Assembly (NCBI RefSeq): GCF_014062345.1
Contig: NZ_JACGLS010000001.1
Coordinates: 248,001-312,000 of the forward strand
Source of the DNA: Tenacibaculum pelagium
Lineage (GTDB): Bacteria; Bacteroidota; Bacteroidia; Flavobacteriales; Flavobacteriaceae
Direction: 5' to 3'
Length of the DNA stretch: 64,000 bases
The position numbers were made by a program, and so were the translations under genes. Under the pieces are notes generated by a model, which searched no databases, was not told where the DNA came from, and saw only the letters and a program-made list of their open reading frames with translations. Below, piece after piece: positions 53,107 through 61,086 of the stretch (position 1 is its first letter; each line of letters opens with the position of its first letter).

Positions 53107-53898
53107 ATGAAACAAATTAGTAGTACACAGAATTCATATATAAAAGACCTATTAAAGCTTCAAGATAAATCTCGTGAAAGAAAAAAGAAAGGATTGTTTA
53201 TTATTGAAGGTCAACGTGAAATTTCTTTAGCTATAAAAGGGAATTATCAGATAGACACTATGCTGTTTGTTCCTGAAATGTTTTCTAAAGAAAATTTAAA
53301 TCAAATTCAGCAACACACTTCACAATGTATTGAAATTACCAAAGAAGTATATCAAAAACTAGCATATCGTGATACTACCGAAGGTGTTATTGCTGTTGTA
53401 AAATCTAAAAAATTTAGTTTAGATACTGTTAATTTTAACACCTCTACTCCACTTATTTTGGTATTAGAAGGAATTGAAAAGCCTGGAAATATTGGTGCTA
53501 TACTTCGTACTGCCGATGCTGCTAATGTAGATGCTGTTTTTATTGCTGACCCAAAATCCGATTTATTCAATCCTAATATTATCCGTTCAAGTGTTGGCTG
53601 CGTTTTCACTAATCAAATCGCTGTGGGTTCATCAGAAGAAATGATTGATTTTTTACAAGCTAAGAATATCAATATTTATAGTGCTACCCTGCAAAACTCA
53701 AATCAATATCATAAAAACGATTACACGCAAGCAACCGCTTTAGTAGTTGGTACAGAAGCTACTGGAATAACTCAAATTTGGCGAGATAAAGCCACTCAAA
53801 ACATCAACATACCTATGCAAGGAGAAATAGATTCTATGAATGTTTCGGTTGCTGCTGCTATTTTAACCTTTGAAGCAAAACGACAAAGAGGTTTTTAA
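53107..53898 (+). CDS. TrmH/SpoU-family RNA methyltransferase
   Basis: A 263-residue SPOUT methyltransferase that 2'-O-methylates a ribose in tRNA or rRNA. The N-terminal substrate-binding domain has KDLLKLQDKSRERKKKGLFI; the SPOUT motifs are LEGIEKPGNIGAILRTADAA, FIADPKSDLFNPNIIRSSVG and the knot VVGTEATGI with IPMQGEIDSMNVSVAAAI. The start is at ATG 53107: a longer reading from TTG 53089 runs through a promoter element. It is most like the rRNA-type (RlmB-like) branch, but the target base is not clear. Confidence 0.88.
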   Translation: MKQISSTQNSYIKDLLKLQDKSRERKKKGLFIIEGQREISLAIKGNYQIDTMLFVPEMFSKENLNQIQQHTSQCIEITKEVYQKLAYRDTTEGVIAVVKSKKFSLDTVNFNTSTPLILVLEGIEKPGNIGAILRTADAANVDAVFIADPKSDLFNPNIIRSSVGCVFTNQIAVGSSEEMIDFLQAKNINIYSATLQNSNQYHKNDYTQATALVVGTEATGITQIWRDKATQNINIPMQGEIDSMNVSVAAAILTFEAKRQRGF

Positions 53899-53912
53899 AT
53901 CACACATTTATT

Positions 53913-55127
53913 ATGAGATACTATATTACTTTTATCGTACTTGCTATTTTTATTTCGTGTACTAAACAACAACCTCGAACCTTAGAGTTAGGAACGTATA
54001 GAGCTGTTTTAAAAATTCAAGACAATCAAGAATTACCATTTATTTTTAATGTTAAGAATGATACTTTAATTGAAATTTATAATGCAGATGAGATTATCGA
54101 AGTAGATGAAATCACTTATAAAAACGATTCTATTTATATTCAAACTCCAGTTTTCGAGGGCTATATAGTAGCCAAAATTACAAACGAAGAATCTTTAAAT
54201 GGATATTTTATAAAGCCTAGTTTAAATAGAATAGTTCCTTTTAAAGCTGAAGGTCATGACAACACCAGATTTAAAATGAATAAAGATGCTTCTGTTAACA
54301 TTAATGGAAATTGGGAAACTGTTTTTAGTCCAAATTCAAAAGAAGATCGCTATATAGCCAAAGGTATTTTTAAACAGATTGAAAATAAAGTAACAGGAAC
54401 TTTTAGAACAACTACCGGTGATTACCGTTATTTAGAAGGTGTTGTTGATGGAGATTCTTTAAAGCTTTCAACTTTTGATGGTGCGCATGCATTCTTATTC
54501 ACTGCTAAAGTTACCGATTCTACCATGACGGGTAATTTTTATTCTGGTAATCATTGGAAAGAACCATTTGTAGCCAAACTAAATAATAGTTATGAGTTAC
54601 CAGATGAAAATAAATTAACTTCTTTAAACGAAGGATTTAAAACTTTTAATTTTTCATTTCCTGATGAATCTGGTAAGCTAGTTTCATATAGCGATGAACG
54701 TTTTAAAAACAAAGTAACTATTGTACAAATTATGGGAACTTGGTGCCCAAATTGTTTAGATGAAAGCAAATATTATGTGGAGTATTTGAAAAATAATCCT
54801 AACAAGAATATTGAATTTGTTGCTTTGGCTTTTGAAATAGATAAAACCCAAAAAAAAGCTTTCGAAAAAATTAATAGATTAAAAGATAGATTAGGCATTA
54901 ATTATCCAATACTATTAGCACAATACGGAGGTTCTGATAAAAAGGAAGCTGCTAAAAAGCTACCAATGCTAAATCATATTCTTTCCTATCCAACAACTAT
55001 ATTTATTGATAAAAAAGGAATTGTACGTAAAATACACACAGGCTTTAACGGACCAGCAACAGGACAAAAATATATTGGTTTTAAAAATGAGTTTGAAGCT
55101 TTTGTTAATCTATTAGCTAAAGAATAA
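53913..55127 (+). CDS. TlpA-like thioredoxin-fold lipoprotein
   Basis: A 404-residue lipoprotein (signal ending ISCTKQ, cysteine near residue 16). Residues 20-230 form a beta-rich DUF-type domain seen in many flavobacterial TlpA lipoproteins; the C-terminal thioredoxin domain (residues 240-400) has IMGTWCPNCLDESKYYVEYL with a CPNC active site and a cis-proline block LSYPTTIFIDKKG. It should reduce disulfides in periplasmic proteins. It begins 14 bases after the methyltransferase gene, so they may share a transcript. Confidence 0.88.
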   Translation: MRYYITFIVLAIFISCTKQQPRTLELGTYRAVLKIQDNQELPFIFNVKNDTLIEIYNADEIIEVDEITYKNDSIYIQTPVFEGYIVAKITNEESLNGYFIKPSLNRIVPFKAEGHDNTRFKMNKDASVNINGNWETVFSPNSKEDRYIAKGIFKQIENKVTGTFRTTTGDYRYLEGVVDGDSLKLSTFDGAHAFLFTAKVTDSTMTGNFYSGNHWKEPFVAKLNNSYELPDENKLTSLNEGFKTFNFSFPDESGKLVSYSDERFKNKVTIVQIMGTWCPNCLDESKYYVEYLKNNPNKNIEFVALAFEIDKTQKKAFEKINRLKDRLGINYPILLAQYGGSDKKEAAKKLPMLNHILSYPTTIFIDKKGIVRKIHTGFNGPATGQKYIGFKNEFEAFVNLLAKE

Positions 55128-55133
55128 GTTTAG

Positions 55134-55191
55134 TTTGATTCTTAACCAAAAACAAATAACTTTCGCTAACGTTAAATATTAATCATTAAAA
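55134..55191 (+). repeat. Dispersed intergenic repeat, copy B
   Basis: This copy shares TTTGATTCTTA[G/A]CC, CTTTCGCTAAC and ATTAATCATTAAAA, in order, with the copy at 36476-36535. It ends 13 bases ahead of the TTG start of the secreted protein gene at 55205. Downstream of that gene, at 55993-56010, another GCTAAC-bearing palindrome occurs. Confidence 0.5.
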
Positions 55192-55204
55192 CAACTCCGC
55201 CGTA

Positions 55205-55993
55205 TTGAAAAAAATATTTACACTTTTATTAATCTTTACCTTTTCGAGTTCTTATTCTCAAGAGAAAATAAAATTAGTTGAATACACTTCAAGTAAATGT
55301 GAAGAGATATACTTTGAAAACATTAATAAAGTTAACTCCAGAATAATTAATAAAGAATTAATTAATGATATTTTAAATATTAGTGTTTTAACAACAACTA
55401 GCTGTGATAATACTGAGATTGGAGAAATTGAAGTTAAAAACGATACTTTAAACCTAATTCATCATACAAAAAGAGATTTCATAGAACCAATTACAAAAAT
55501 TATTGTAAAAAATGATTCTATTCAAGTGATTGAAAAAGCCACTCATATTGAAGAAATTACAGAATGTGAGTGCGTATACAAACTCAACTATTTGATAAAA
55601 AACATTGAATTAGAGAAATTTATTGTGACTTTAAATAGTAAGATAATTGAAGAATCTGAACATCAATTTAAAATTAAAAGAGACAAAGCTACATTTGAAA
55701 TTGTAAAAGGAGACACTATAAATTTAATTGATATTTACGGACTAAAACAAAAATTACATATTAAATACAGAAAAGATGGAAAACTAATTTCTAAACTATA
55801 TTTTAAAGATGGAGAGAAAATTTCTGGTTTAGCAAGAGTCTTTTATGATTTTTTCGGTTTCGATAAAGCTGAAACTTATATAGAAAAAGGAAAGTTCACT
55901 AAGAGAAAATATTATAATAAAGGAAAACTAATAAAAACTTGTGATACAATGGGAGGATTTGAAGAAGACACTAAATGTGTATATCAAAAATAA
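55205..55993 (+). CDS. Secreted protein of unknown function
   Basis: I do not recognise this 262-residue protein. It has a signal peptide (residues 1-18, SYSQ) and is otherwise very rich in lysine, glutamate and isoleucine. A cysteine-bearing stretch ECECVYKLNYLI is near residue 120, and the C-terminal part contains short strands ending in glycine-lysine turns (YRKDGKLISKLYFKDGEK; YIEKGKFTKRKYYNKGKL), like degenerate YwqK/MORN-type repeats. The start is a TTG, since no in-frame ATG is near and the signal peptide follows directly. It stands alone between GCTAAC repeats, which may hint at a movable accessory gene. Confidence 0.5.
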   Translation: MKKIFTLLLIFTFSSSYSQEKIKLVEYTSSKCEEIYFENINKVNSRIINKELINDILNISVLTTTSCDNTEIGEIEVKNDTLNLIHHTKRDFIEPITKIIVKNDSIQVIEKATHIEEITECECVYKLNYLIKNIELEKFIVTLNSKIIEESEHQFKIKRDKATFEIVKGDTINLIDIYGLKQKLHIKYRKDGKLISKLYFKDGEKISGLARVFYDFFGFDKAETYIEKGKFTKRKYYNKGKLIKTCDTMGGFEEDTKCVYQK

Positions 55994-56010
55994 CTATTGC
56001 TAACAATAGC
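55993..56010 (+). repeat. GCTAAC palindrome after the secreted protein gene
   Basis: ACTATTGCTAACAATAGC contains TATTG-CTAA-CAATA, a small hairpin with the GCTAAC core also found in the dispersed repeats. It could act as a weak terminator, but there is no T run. Confidence 0.3.
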
Positions 56011-56169
56011 TATCGAAAACCCTTAATTTTTATTCCAAATTAACATTTATAACTTCTATAATATTTCACTAATTTCGAATTTCTAAATTGTATTACAAAT
56101 ACTTTAATTAATAATTACAGAGATGTAATATTTGTACTTAATTTATAAGTATTTAGATAATTAATAATT

Positions 56170-56181
56170 GTCCATATGGAC
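56170..56181. promoter_or_regulatory. 12-base palindrome ahead of the topB relic
   Basis: GTCCATATGGAC is a perfect palindrome ending eight bases before the ATG of the topB relic. It could be an operator, or a chance match. No further symmetry extends it. Confidence 0.3.
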
Positions 56182-56189
56182 TCCATATA

Positions 56190-56324
56190 ATGAAAGTTTG
56201 TATCGCCGAAAAGCCGAGTGTAGCTCGCGAAATAGCTAATATATTAGGTGCCAATACCAAACTAGATGGTTATTTCATAAAAAAGGGGCAGCAATTGCTA
56301 CCCCTTATAAATTTTGTTATATAA
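56190..56324 (+). pseudogene. topB: 5' relic of DNA topoisomerase III gene (topB)
   Basis: The first 29 codons, MKVCIAEKPSVAREIANILG and on to DGYF, are those of DNA topoisomerase III, with the conserved Toprim glutamate in AEKPSVA. After GYF the frame passes straight into the terminator hairpin of the convergent GlcG-like gene and ends at codon 45. The rest of the enzyme, about 700 residues, is gone. The breakpoint is exact: codons 1-29 are undamaged and no stop interrupts them. The usual codon choice of the first part looks like a working gene, so the loss may be recent, or the fragment may be a copy of the start of a full topB elsewhere. Confidence 0.72.
56279..56306 (-). terminator. Terminator of the GlcG-like gene
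   Basis: AAGGGGCAGCAA at 56283-56294 pairs with TTGCTACCCCTT at 56295-56306 with one plus-strand C.A mismatch that is a U.G pair on the minus strand; T residues follow on the minus strand. It lies inside the reading frame of the topB relic. Confidence 0.75.
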
Positions 56325-56723
56325 TTAGATTGCGTTTGCACCAGCTTCAGCTACAGTATGATCGTTCTCTACAGAACTACCACTTACCCCTACAGCACCA
56401 ATTACATTTCCGTTAGCATCTTTTAATGGTACACCTCCAGGAAAAGTAATTAATCCATTATTAGAGTGTTCTATATTATATAAAGCTCCTCCTGGTTGAG
56501 ATAACTCACCAATAACACCCGTATTCATATCAAAGAAGCGAGAAGTTTTTGCTTTTTTAATAGAGATATCTAACGAACCTAACCACGCTCCATCCATACG
56601 TGCAAAGGCTACTAAGTTTGCTCCTGAATCAACTACAGCAATGTTCATCTTCGTATTAATTTCTATTGATTTAGCTTTTGCAGCTACTATAATCTTTTCT
56701 GCTTGCTCTAATGTAATATTCAT
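56325..56723 (-). CDS. GlcG/HbpS family heme-binding protein
   Basis: A 132-residue protein of the GlcG/HbpS (DUF336) family: [34 protein letters not shown] and [20 protein letters not shown] are the hallmark blocks. Members bind heme or act in oxidative-stress sensing, and some accompany glycolate or corrinoid genes; the exact role here is open. It has a perfect -7 element upstream (56766-56759) and a terminator, and lies 159 bases from the AraC gene on the same strand, which may regulate it. Confidence 0.85.
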   Translation of the reverse strand: MNITLEQAEKIIVAAKAKSIEINTKMNIAVVDSGANLVAFARMDGAWLGSLDISIKKAKTSRFFDMNTGVIGELSQPGGALYNIEHSNNGLITFPGGVPLKDANGNVIGAVGVSGSSVENDHTVAEAGANAI

Positions 56724-56758
56724 AATATTTTATTTTTATTGATTTATTAATGATACTG

Positions 56759-56766
56759 CAAATTTA
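56759..56766 (-). promoter_or_regulatory. -7 element of the GlcG-like gene
   Basis: The minus strand reads TAAATTTG, a perfect TAnnTTTG match, 35 bases ahead of the ATG. The flanking CAAACTAAATTTG shares a core with the element ahead of the AraC gene. Confidence 0.5.
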
Positions 56767-56882
56767 GTTTGACGATTCAGATAACGAGTTACTAGAAAAG
56801 CTCAATCAGTTATGAAAAAAGGTCAAACTAACTCAACATTCAATTTATCACCTGATTTTCAATAAAAATAAAATATTATTAT

Positions 56883-57716
56883 TTAGATTTCTGAGGGATT
56901 TACCCCAAATTTATTCTTAAAAGCACTACTAAAGTTAGATAAATTATTGTAGCCCAAATCAAAATACACCTCTGACGATTTTAAACCCTCTCTTAATATT
57001 AATTCTTTAGCTTTTAACAATCTTTTATCACGAAACCATCTACCGGGAGAAACTTCAAATTCTTTTATAAAATGTCTCTTAAAGGTTGAAAGGCTCATAT
57101 TACACAAAAAAGCAATTTCTTCTAACGTAAGTGAAGTATAAACGTTTTTCTCTACTACTTTTTTTAGTGGAGATTTTTCTTCTGTTATTAAGGACAATAA
57201 ATAGTTTTCAAACTTAACTCCATATTTATTAATTAAATATAATAAAAGCTCTTCGAACTTAACAGTTAATAAAGTATCCATAAAACCAACAGGAGCATCC
57301 ATTATAGTTGATAATGAATTTAGGTATGAATCGAAATACGAATCGTTTTCTATAACAAAATAAGAAATTGCTTCTTTATGTTCTTGATTCTCTTTTATAT
57401 GCTTTTGAATAAACTCTTTTAAGCGTTTTTCTGAAAAAAAGAAAAGTTTGCAGTAATATGTTTCTTCAGTATCTAACAGCTCACTCCAAAGGCAGTTTCC
57501 TTTTTTTAAAAGTAATGATTGACTATTATCTACTAAAACAGAAGTATCAGCAAAATGAACTTGTTTTTTTCCTGTTTGAAGAAAACTAAATATATGTCTA
57601 TTTAAATTGACCTTCGTTTTAATAATATCTTCGGTCATTTTAAAATCGTACACAAATAAATCAGGAATGCTTTCTTGATTTTTCATATACGATTCAGGAA
57701 TATTTTCTATAGCCAT
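56883..57716 (-). CDS. AraC-family transcriptional regulator
   Basis: A 277-residue regulator. The C-terminal DNA-binding domain, with two helix-turn-helix units, is clear: SLTLEEIAFLCNMSLSTFKR and then GLKSSEVYFDLGYNNLSNFS with SAFKNKFGVNPSEI. The N-terminal cupin-like domain (residues 1-180) should bind a small ligand or be involved in dimerisation, but gives no hint of the inducer. It may control the GlcG-like gene just downstream. Its upstream sequence shares a 20-base element with recQ. Confidence 0.9.
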   Translation of the reverse strand: MAIENIPESYMKNQESIPDLFVYDFKMTEDIIKTKVNLNRHIFSFLQTGKKQVHFADTSVLVDNSQSLLLKKGNCLWSELLDTEETYYCKLFFFSEKRLKEFIQKHIKENQEHKEAISYFVIENDSYFDSYLNSLSTIMDAPVGFMDTLLTVKFEELLLYLINKYGVKFENYLLSLITEEKSPLKKVVEKNVYTSLTLEEIAFLCNMSLSTFKRHFIKEFEVSPGRWFRDKRLLKAKELILREGLKSSEVYFDLGYNNLSNFSSAFKNKFGVNPSEI

Positions 57717-57744
57717 TTAGTTCTTTTAAATACAGTATTTACAT

Positions 57745-57764
57745 CAAACTAAATTACAAAAAAA
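57745..57764 (-). promoter_or_regulatory. 20-base upstream element of the AraC gene shared with recQ
   Basis: The minus strand reads TTTTTTTGTAATTTAGTTTG, identical to the sequence 26 bases ahead of recQ. Here it is 29 bases ahead of the ATG. Shared position and sequence suggest a promoter or operator. Confidence 0.35.
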
Positions 57765-57765
57765 A

Positions 57766-58761
57766 TTACTCTAAAAAGCCTTGTTCTTTCATCCAAGTGT
57801 CTGAATAAATTTTATCCATATAACGAATACCGTGGTCTGGTAAAATAACTACCACAAAACTATTTTCATTAAAAATACCTTTTTCTGCATATTGTTTTGT
57901 TGCTTGAATTACAGCTCCAGAAGTATAACCACAGAATAAACCTTCTTCTTGTACCAGCTCTCTTGAAGCTAAAGCGGCTTCTTTATCTGAAACTTTTTCA
58001 TATACATCTACAACATCAAAATCTGTTGCTCCTGGCACTAAATTTTTACCTAAACCTTCTATTTTATAAGGTGATATTTCGCTTTCATCAAGCTCACGAG
58101 TTTCATGGTATTTTTTAATTACCGAACCAATAGCATCAACTCCCAAAATTTGTATCTCTGGATTTTGTTCTTTTAAATACCTTCCAGTCCCAGAAATAGT
58201 TCCTCCGGTTCCACTAGCAACAATTATATGCGTTACCTTGCCTTGAGTTTGCTTCCAAATTTCAGGTCCTGTTGTATGGTAATGTGCTTCAATATTTAGC
58301 TCATTAAAATATTGATTAATATAAATAGAATTTGGAGTTTCTTTATGAATTCTCTTTGCTGTTTCGTAATACGAACGAGGATCATCTGCCGCAACATTTG
58401 CTGGACATACATGTACCTCAGCTCCCATTGTTTTTAAAACATCAATTTTATTTTGAGATGATTTATCACTTACAGCCAAAATACATTTATAACCTTTTAC
58501 TAAAGCGATCATAGCTAAACTAAATCCAGTATTACCCGAAGTCGTTTCTACAATAGTATCTCCAGGAGTAAGAATTCCTTTTTTCTCTGCATTTTCTACA
58601 ATATGTAATGCAATTCTATCTTTAGCAGAATGCCCAGGATTAAACGCTTCAACTTTTGCATAAAAATCACCTGGCAAATCTTTAGTTATTCTTTGTAGTT
58701 TAACAATTGGTGTTTGCCCTACTAAATCTAATATACTATTTGCTATATCCTGGTTTCTCAT
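57766..58761 (-). CDS. Cysteine synthase/cystathionine beta-synthase family enzyme
   Basis: A 331-residue PLP enzyme of fold type II. The Schiff-base lysine is in [16 protein letters not shown], the substrate loop is [18 protein letters not shown], and the phosphate loop is [20 protein letters not shown]. It has no C-terminal CBS domains, so it is either O-acetylserine sulfhydrylase or a short cystathionine beta-synthase. In Bacteroidota such a protein often carries the cystathionine beta-synthase name; I cannot settle it. The -7 element TATTTTTG at 58848-58841 gives a leader of about 75 bases. Confidence 0.85.
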   Translation of the reverse strand: MRNQDIANSILDLVGQTPIVKLQRITKDLPGDFYAKVEAFNPGHSAKDRIALHIVENAEKKGILTPGDTIVETTSGNTGFSLAMIALVKGYKCILAVSDKSSQNKIDVLKTMGAEVHVCPANVAADDPRSYYETAKRIHKETPNSIYINQYFNELNIEAHYHTTGPEIWKQTQGKVTHIIVASGTGGTISGTGRYLKEQNPEIQILGVDAIGSVIKKYHETRELDESEISPYKIEGLGKNLVPGATDFDVVDVYEKVSDKEAALASRELVQEEGLFCGYTSGAVIQATKQYAEKGIFNENSFVVVILPDHGIRYMDKIYSDTWMKEQGFLE

Positions 58762-58840
58762 TCTCTATTTTAATAAAAAGCATCATTTCAAAAAAGGATT
58801 ACTACATCAATCTTAAAATGACGTCTCCCTCAATCTAGGG

Positions 58841-58848
58841 CAAAAATA
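58841..58848 (-). promoter_or_regulatory. -7 element of the cysteine synthase-like gene
   Basis: The minus strand reads TATTTTTG just after the S9 peptidase stop codon (58852). It is a perfect TAnnTTTG match and gives the gene its own transcript. Confidence 0.5.
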
Positions 58849-58851
58849 TAA

Positions 58852-60948
58852 TTATTTATCTAACTTGTCTTCTAACATTAATAAGAAAGTATACTCTTCT
58901 GCAGTTTCTTTTAAGGCATCAAATCTACCAGAAGCTCCTCCATGACCTGCATCCATGTTTGTATGCAAAAACAATTTATTATTATCTGTTTTTACATCTC
59001 TTAATTTTGCAACCCATTTTGCAGGCTCCCAATATTGCACTTGACTATCATGTAAACCTGTTGTAATTAACATATTTGGATATGCTTTCGCTTCAACTTG
59101 ATCGTAAGGAGAATATGATTTAATATAATCATAATACTCTTTGTCATTCGGATTTCCCCATTCATCATATTCACCAGTAGTTAACGGAATACTATCATCT
59201 AACATGGTAGAAATTACATCTACAAATGGTACAGCTGCAATAATTCCGTTATATAATTCAGAGTTCATGTTAATAATTGCTCCCATTAATAATCCTCCTG
59301 CTGAACCTCCCATAGCATATAAATGCTCTGGTGAAGTATAATTGTTCTTAATTAGATATTTAGAACAATCAACAAAATCGTTAAAAGTATTTTTCTTGTT
59401 CAACATTTTCCCATCTTCGTACCAATCTCGTCCTAAGTATTGACTTCCACGAATATGCGCTAAAGCAAAAATAAATCCACGATCTAACAAACTTAAACGG
59501 GTAGTTGAAAATCCGTCGTTTACTGTATATCCATATGATCCATATGCATATTGTAAAATTGGCGTTGAATTATCTACTTTGGTTTCTTTATGACGTACAA
59601 TAGATAGGGCTACTTTTTTACCATCACGTGTTGGAACCCAAATACGTTCACTTACATAATTCTCTTTATTAAACTTCCCTCCTAAAACTTCTTGTTCCTT
59701 TTTAATTTCTTTAGATTGATCTTTCATATTAAAATCAATCACTGAACTTGGAGTAGTCATAGAATTGTATGAATAACGAATTATATCAGTATCAAACTCT
59801 GGGTTCGCATATACTCCTGCTGAATATGTTTCTTCATCAAACGGTAAATAATAATCTTCTGAATTATCCCAACGTTTAATTCTAATTTTATTCAACCCTT
59901 CATTCCTTTCTTCTAAAACTAAGTAATCTTTAAAAATTGAAAAATCTTCAAATAAAGTATCTTCTCTATGTGGAATTACATCTATCCAATTTTCTTTTGA
60001 AGTTTTATTTTCAGGAGTTTTCATCAACTTAAAGTTAGTTGCTCCGTCTTTATTGGTTTTAATATAAAAATGATCTCCATAATGAGCTATATCATATTCC
60101 AAATTGCGTTCACGTGGTTGAATCATTCTAAACTCACCTTCAGAATTATCAGCTTCTAATACTTGATATTCTGTAGATACAGTGTTATATGAACCGATTA
60201 CTATATATTTTTTAGACTTTGTTTTAGTAACAAAAGTTCCGAACGTTTCATCTTTTTCTTCAAAAACTAAAATATCTTCAGAAGCATCGGTACCTAAGAT
60301 ATGTTTGTAAATTTTTGAACTACGCAGAGTCTGCGGGTCTTGTTTTGTATAATAAATTGTTTTGTTATCATTCGCCCAAACAGAACCTCCTGTGGTATTT
60401 TCAATTTTATCTGCGTGAACTTTACCGTTTTCTAAATTTTTAATTTGAATCGTGTATTGACGACGACTAACAGTATCTACAGCAAATGTTGTTAATTTAT
60501 TATTTGGTGAAATTCCTAAACCTCCTAATTGAAAATACTCATATCCTTTCGCCTCATCATTTACGTTAAACATTATTTCCTCTTCAGCACTTAAACTTCC
60601 TTTTTTACGGCTATAAATCGGATACTGTTGCCCTTTTTCGAAACGAGTAATATAGAAATACCCATTCTTTTTATAAGGTACAGATTCATCATCTTCCTTA
60701 ATACGACCTTTCATTTCTTGAAATAATTGCTCTTGAAAATCTTTCGTTTCAGCAGTCATTTCATCATAAAATGTATTTTCGGCATTTAAGTAATCGTATA
60801 CTTTTTGCGTTTGCTCATCTTTTTCTTTAGCGTTTTTTTGCTTATCGGTTAAACGCATCCAAAAATAATTATCTGTACGTACATCACCGTGTTTCTCTAA
60901 AGTAATTGGTTGCTTTTCAGCTACTGGAGCTTTTATATCTTTCTTCAT
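58852..60948 (-). CDS. S9A prolyl oligopeptidase (oligopeptidase B-like)
   Basis: A 698-residue serine peptidase with an N-terminal beta-propeller (to about residue 420) and a C-terminal alpha/beta hydrolase domain: the nucleophile is in AMGGSAGGLLMGAI, the acid in TTGLHDSQVQYWEPAKW and the histidine in DAGHGGASGRFD. It cuts short peptides after basic residues or proline. Two codons upstream in the same frame is a TAA, and above that, an intact lipoprotein signal peptide (60955-61026). So the original protein was probably an outer-membrane or periplasmic lipoprotein, and the present start at ATG 60948 gives a cytoplasmic form. Whether the enzyme is still made is unclear. Confidence 0.85.
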   Translation of the reverse strand: MKKDIKAPVAEKQPITLEKHGDVRTDNYFWMRLTDKQKNAKEKDEQTQKVYDYLNAENTFYDEMTAETKDFQEQLFQEMKGRIKEDDESVPYKKNGYFYITRFEKGQQYPIYSRKKGSLSAEEEIMFNVNDEAKGYEYFQLGGLGISPNNKLTTFAVDTVSRRQYTIQIKNLENGKVHADKIENTTGGSVWANDNKTIYYTKQDPQTLRSSKIYKHILGTDASEDILVFEEKDETFGTFVTKTKSKKYIVIGSYNTVSTEYQVLEADNSEGEFRMIQPRERNLEYDIAHYGDHFYIKTNKDGATNFKLMKTPENKTSKENWIDVIPHREDTLFEDFSIFKDYLVLEERNEGLNKIRIKRWDNSEDYYLPFDEETYSAGVYANPEFDTDIIRYSYNSMTTPSSVIDFNMKDQSKEIKKEQEVLGGKFNKENYVSERIWVPTRDGKKVALSIVRHKETKVDNSTPILQYAYGSYGYTVNDGFSTTRLSLLDRGFIFALAHIRGSQYLGRDWYEDGKMLNKKNTFNDFVDCSKYLIKNNYTSPEHLYAMGGSAGGLLMGAIINMNSELYNGIIAAVPFVDVISTMLDDSIPLTTGEYDEWGNPNDKEYYDYIKSYSPYDQVEAKAYPNMLITTGLHDSQVQYWEPAKWVAKLRDVKTDNNKLFLHTNMDAGHGGASGRFDALKETAEEYTFLLMLEDKLDK

Positions 60949-60951
60949 TTC

Positions 60952-61026
60952 TTACTTTTTGCAGGATGCAAAAATAAGACTAAAAGCCATAGCAAAAAGC
61001 ATATTCTTTTTCATTTTATTAACCAT
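60952..61026 (-). pseudogene. Lipoprotein signal peptide cut off from the S9 peptidase by TAA
   Basis: Reading left from ATG 61026, 24 codons spell a standard lipoprotein signal (KKNMLFAMAFSLIFASCKK with the lipobox FASC), followed by TAA at 60954-60952, one further codon and then the ATG of the S9 peptidase in the same frame. A change of one base (for example CAA or AAA to TAA) would restore the fusion. The signal is otherwise undamaged, so the event is recent, an error in the sequence, or a functioning stop. Confidence 0.7.
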
Positions 61027-61049
61027 AACTAAATTCTTTGTGAAAATGC

Positions 61050-61057
61050 TATTTTTG
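61050..61057 (+). promoter_or_regulatory. -7 element of ybaB
   Basis: TATTTTTG is a perfect TAnnTTTG match, 29 bases ahead of the ATG at 61087. The region also carries the divergent 5' end of the S9 peptidase gene. Confidence 0.5.
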
Positions 61058-61086
61058 TTTTCAAATAAACTATAAATAAAAGATAA

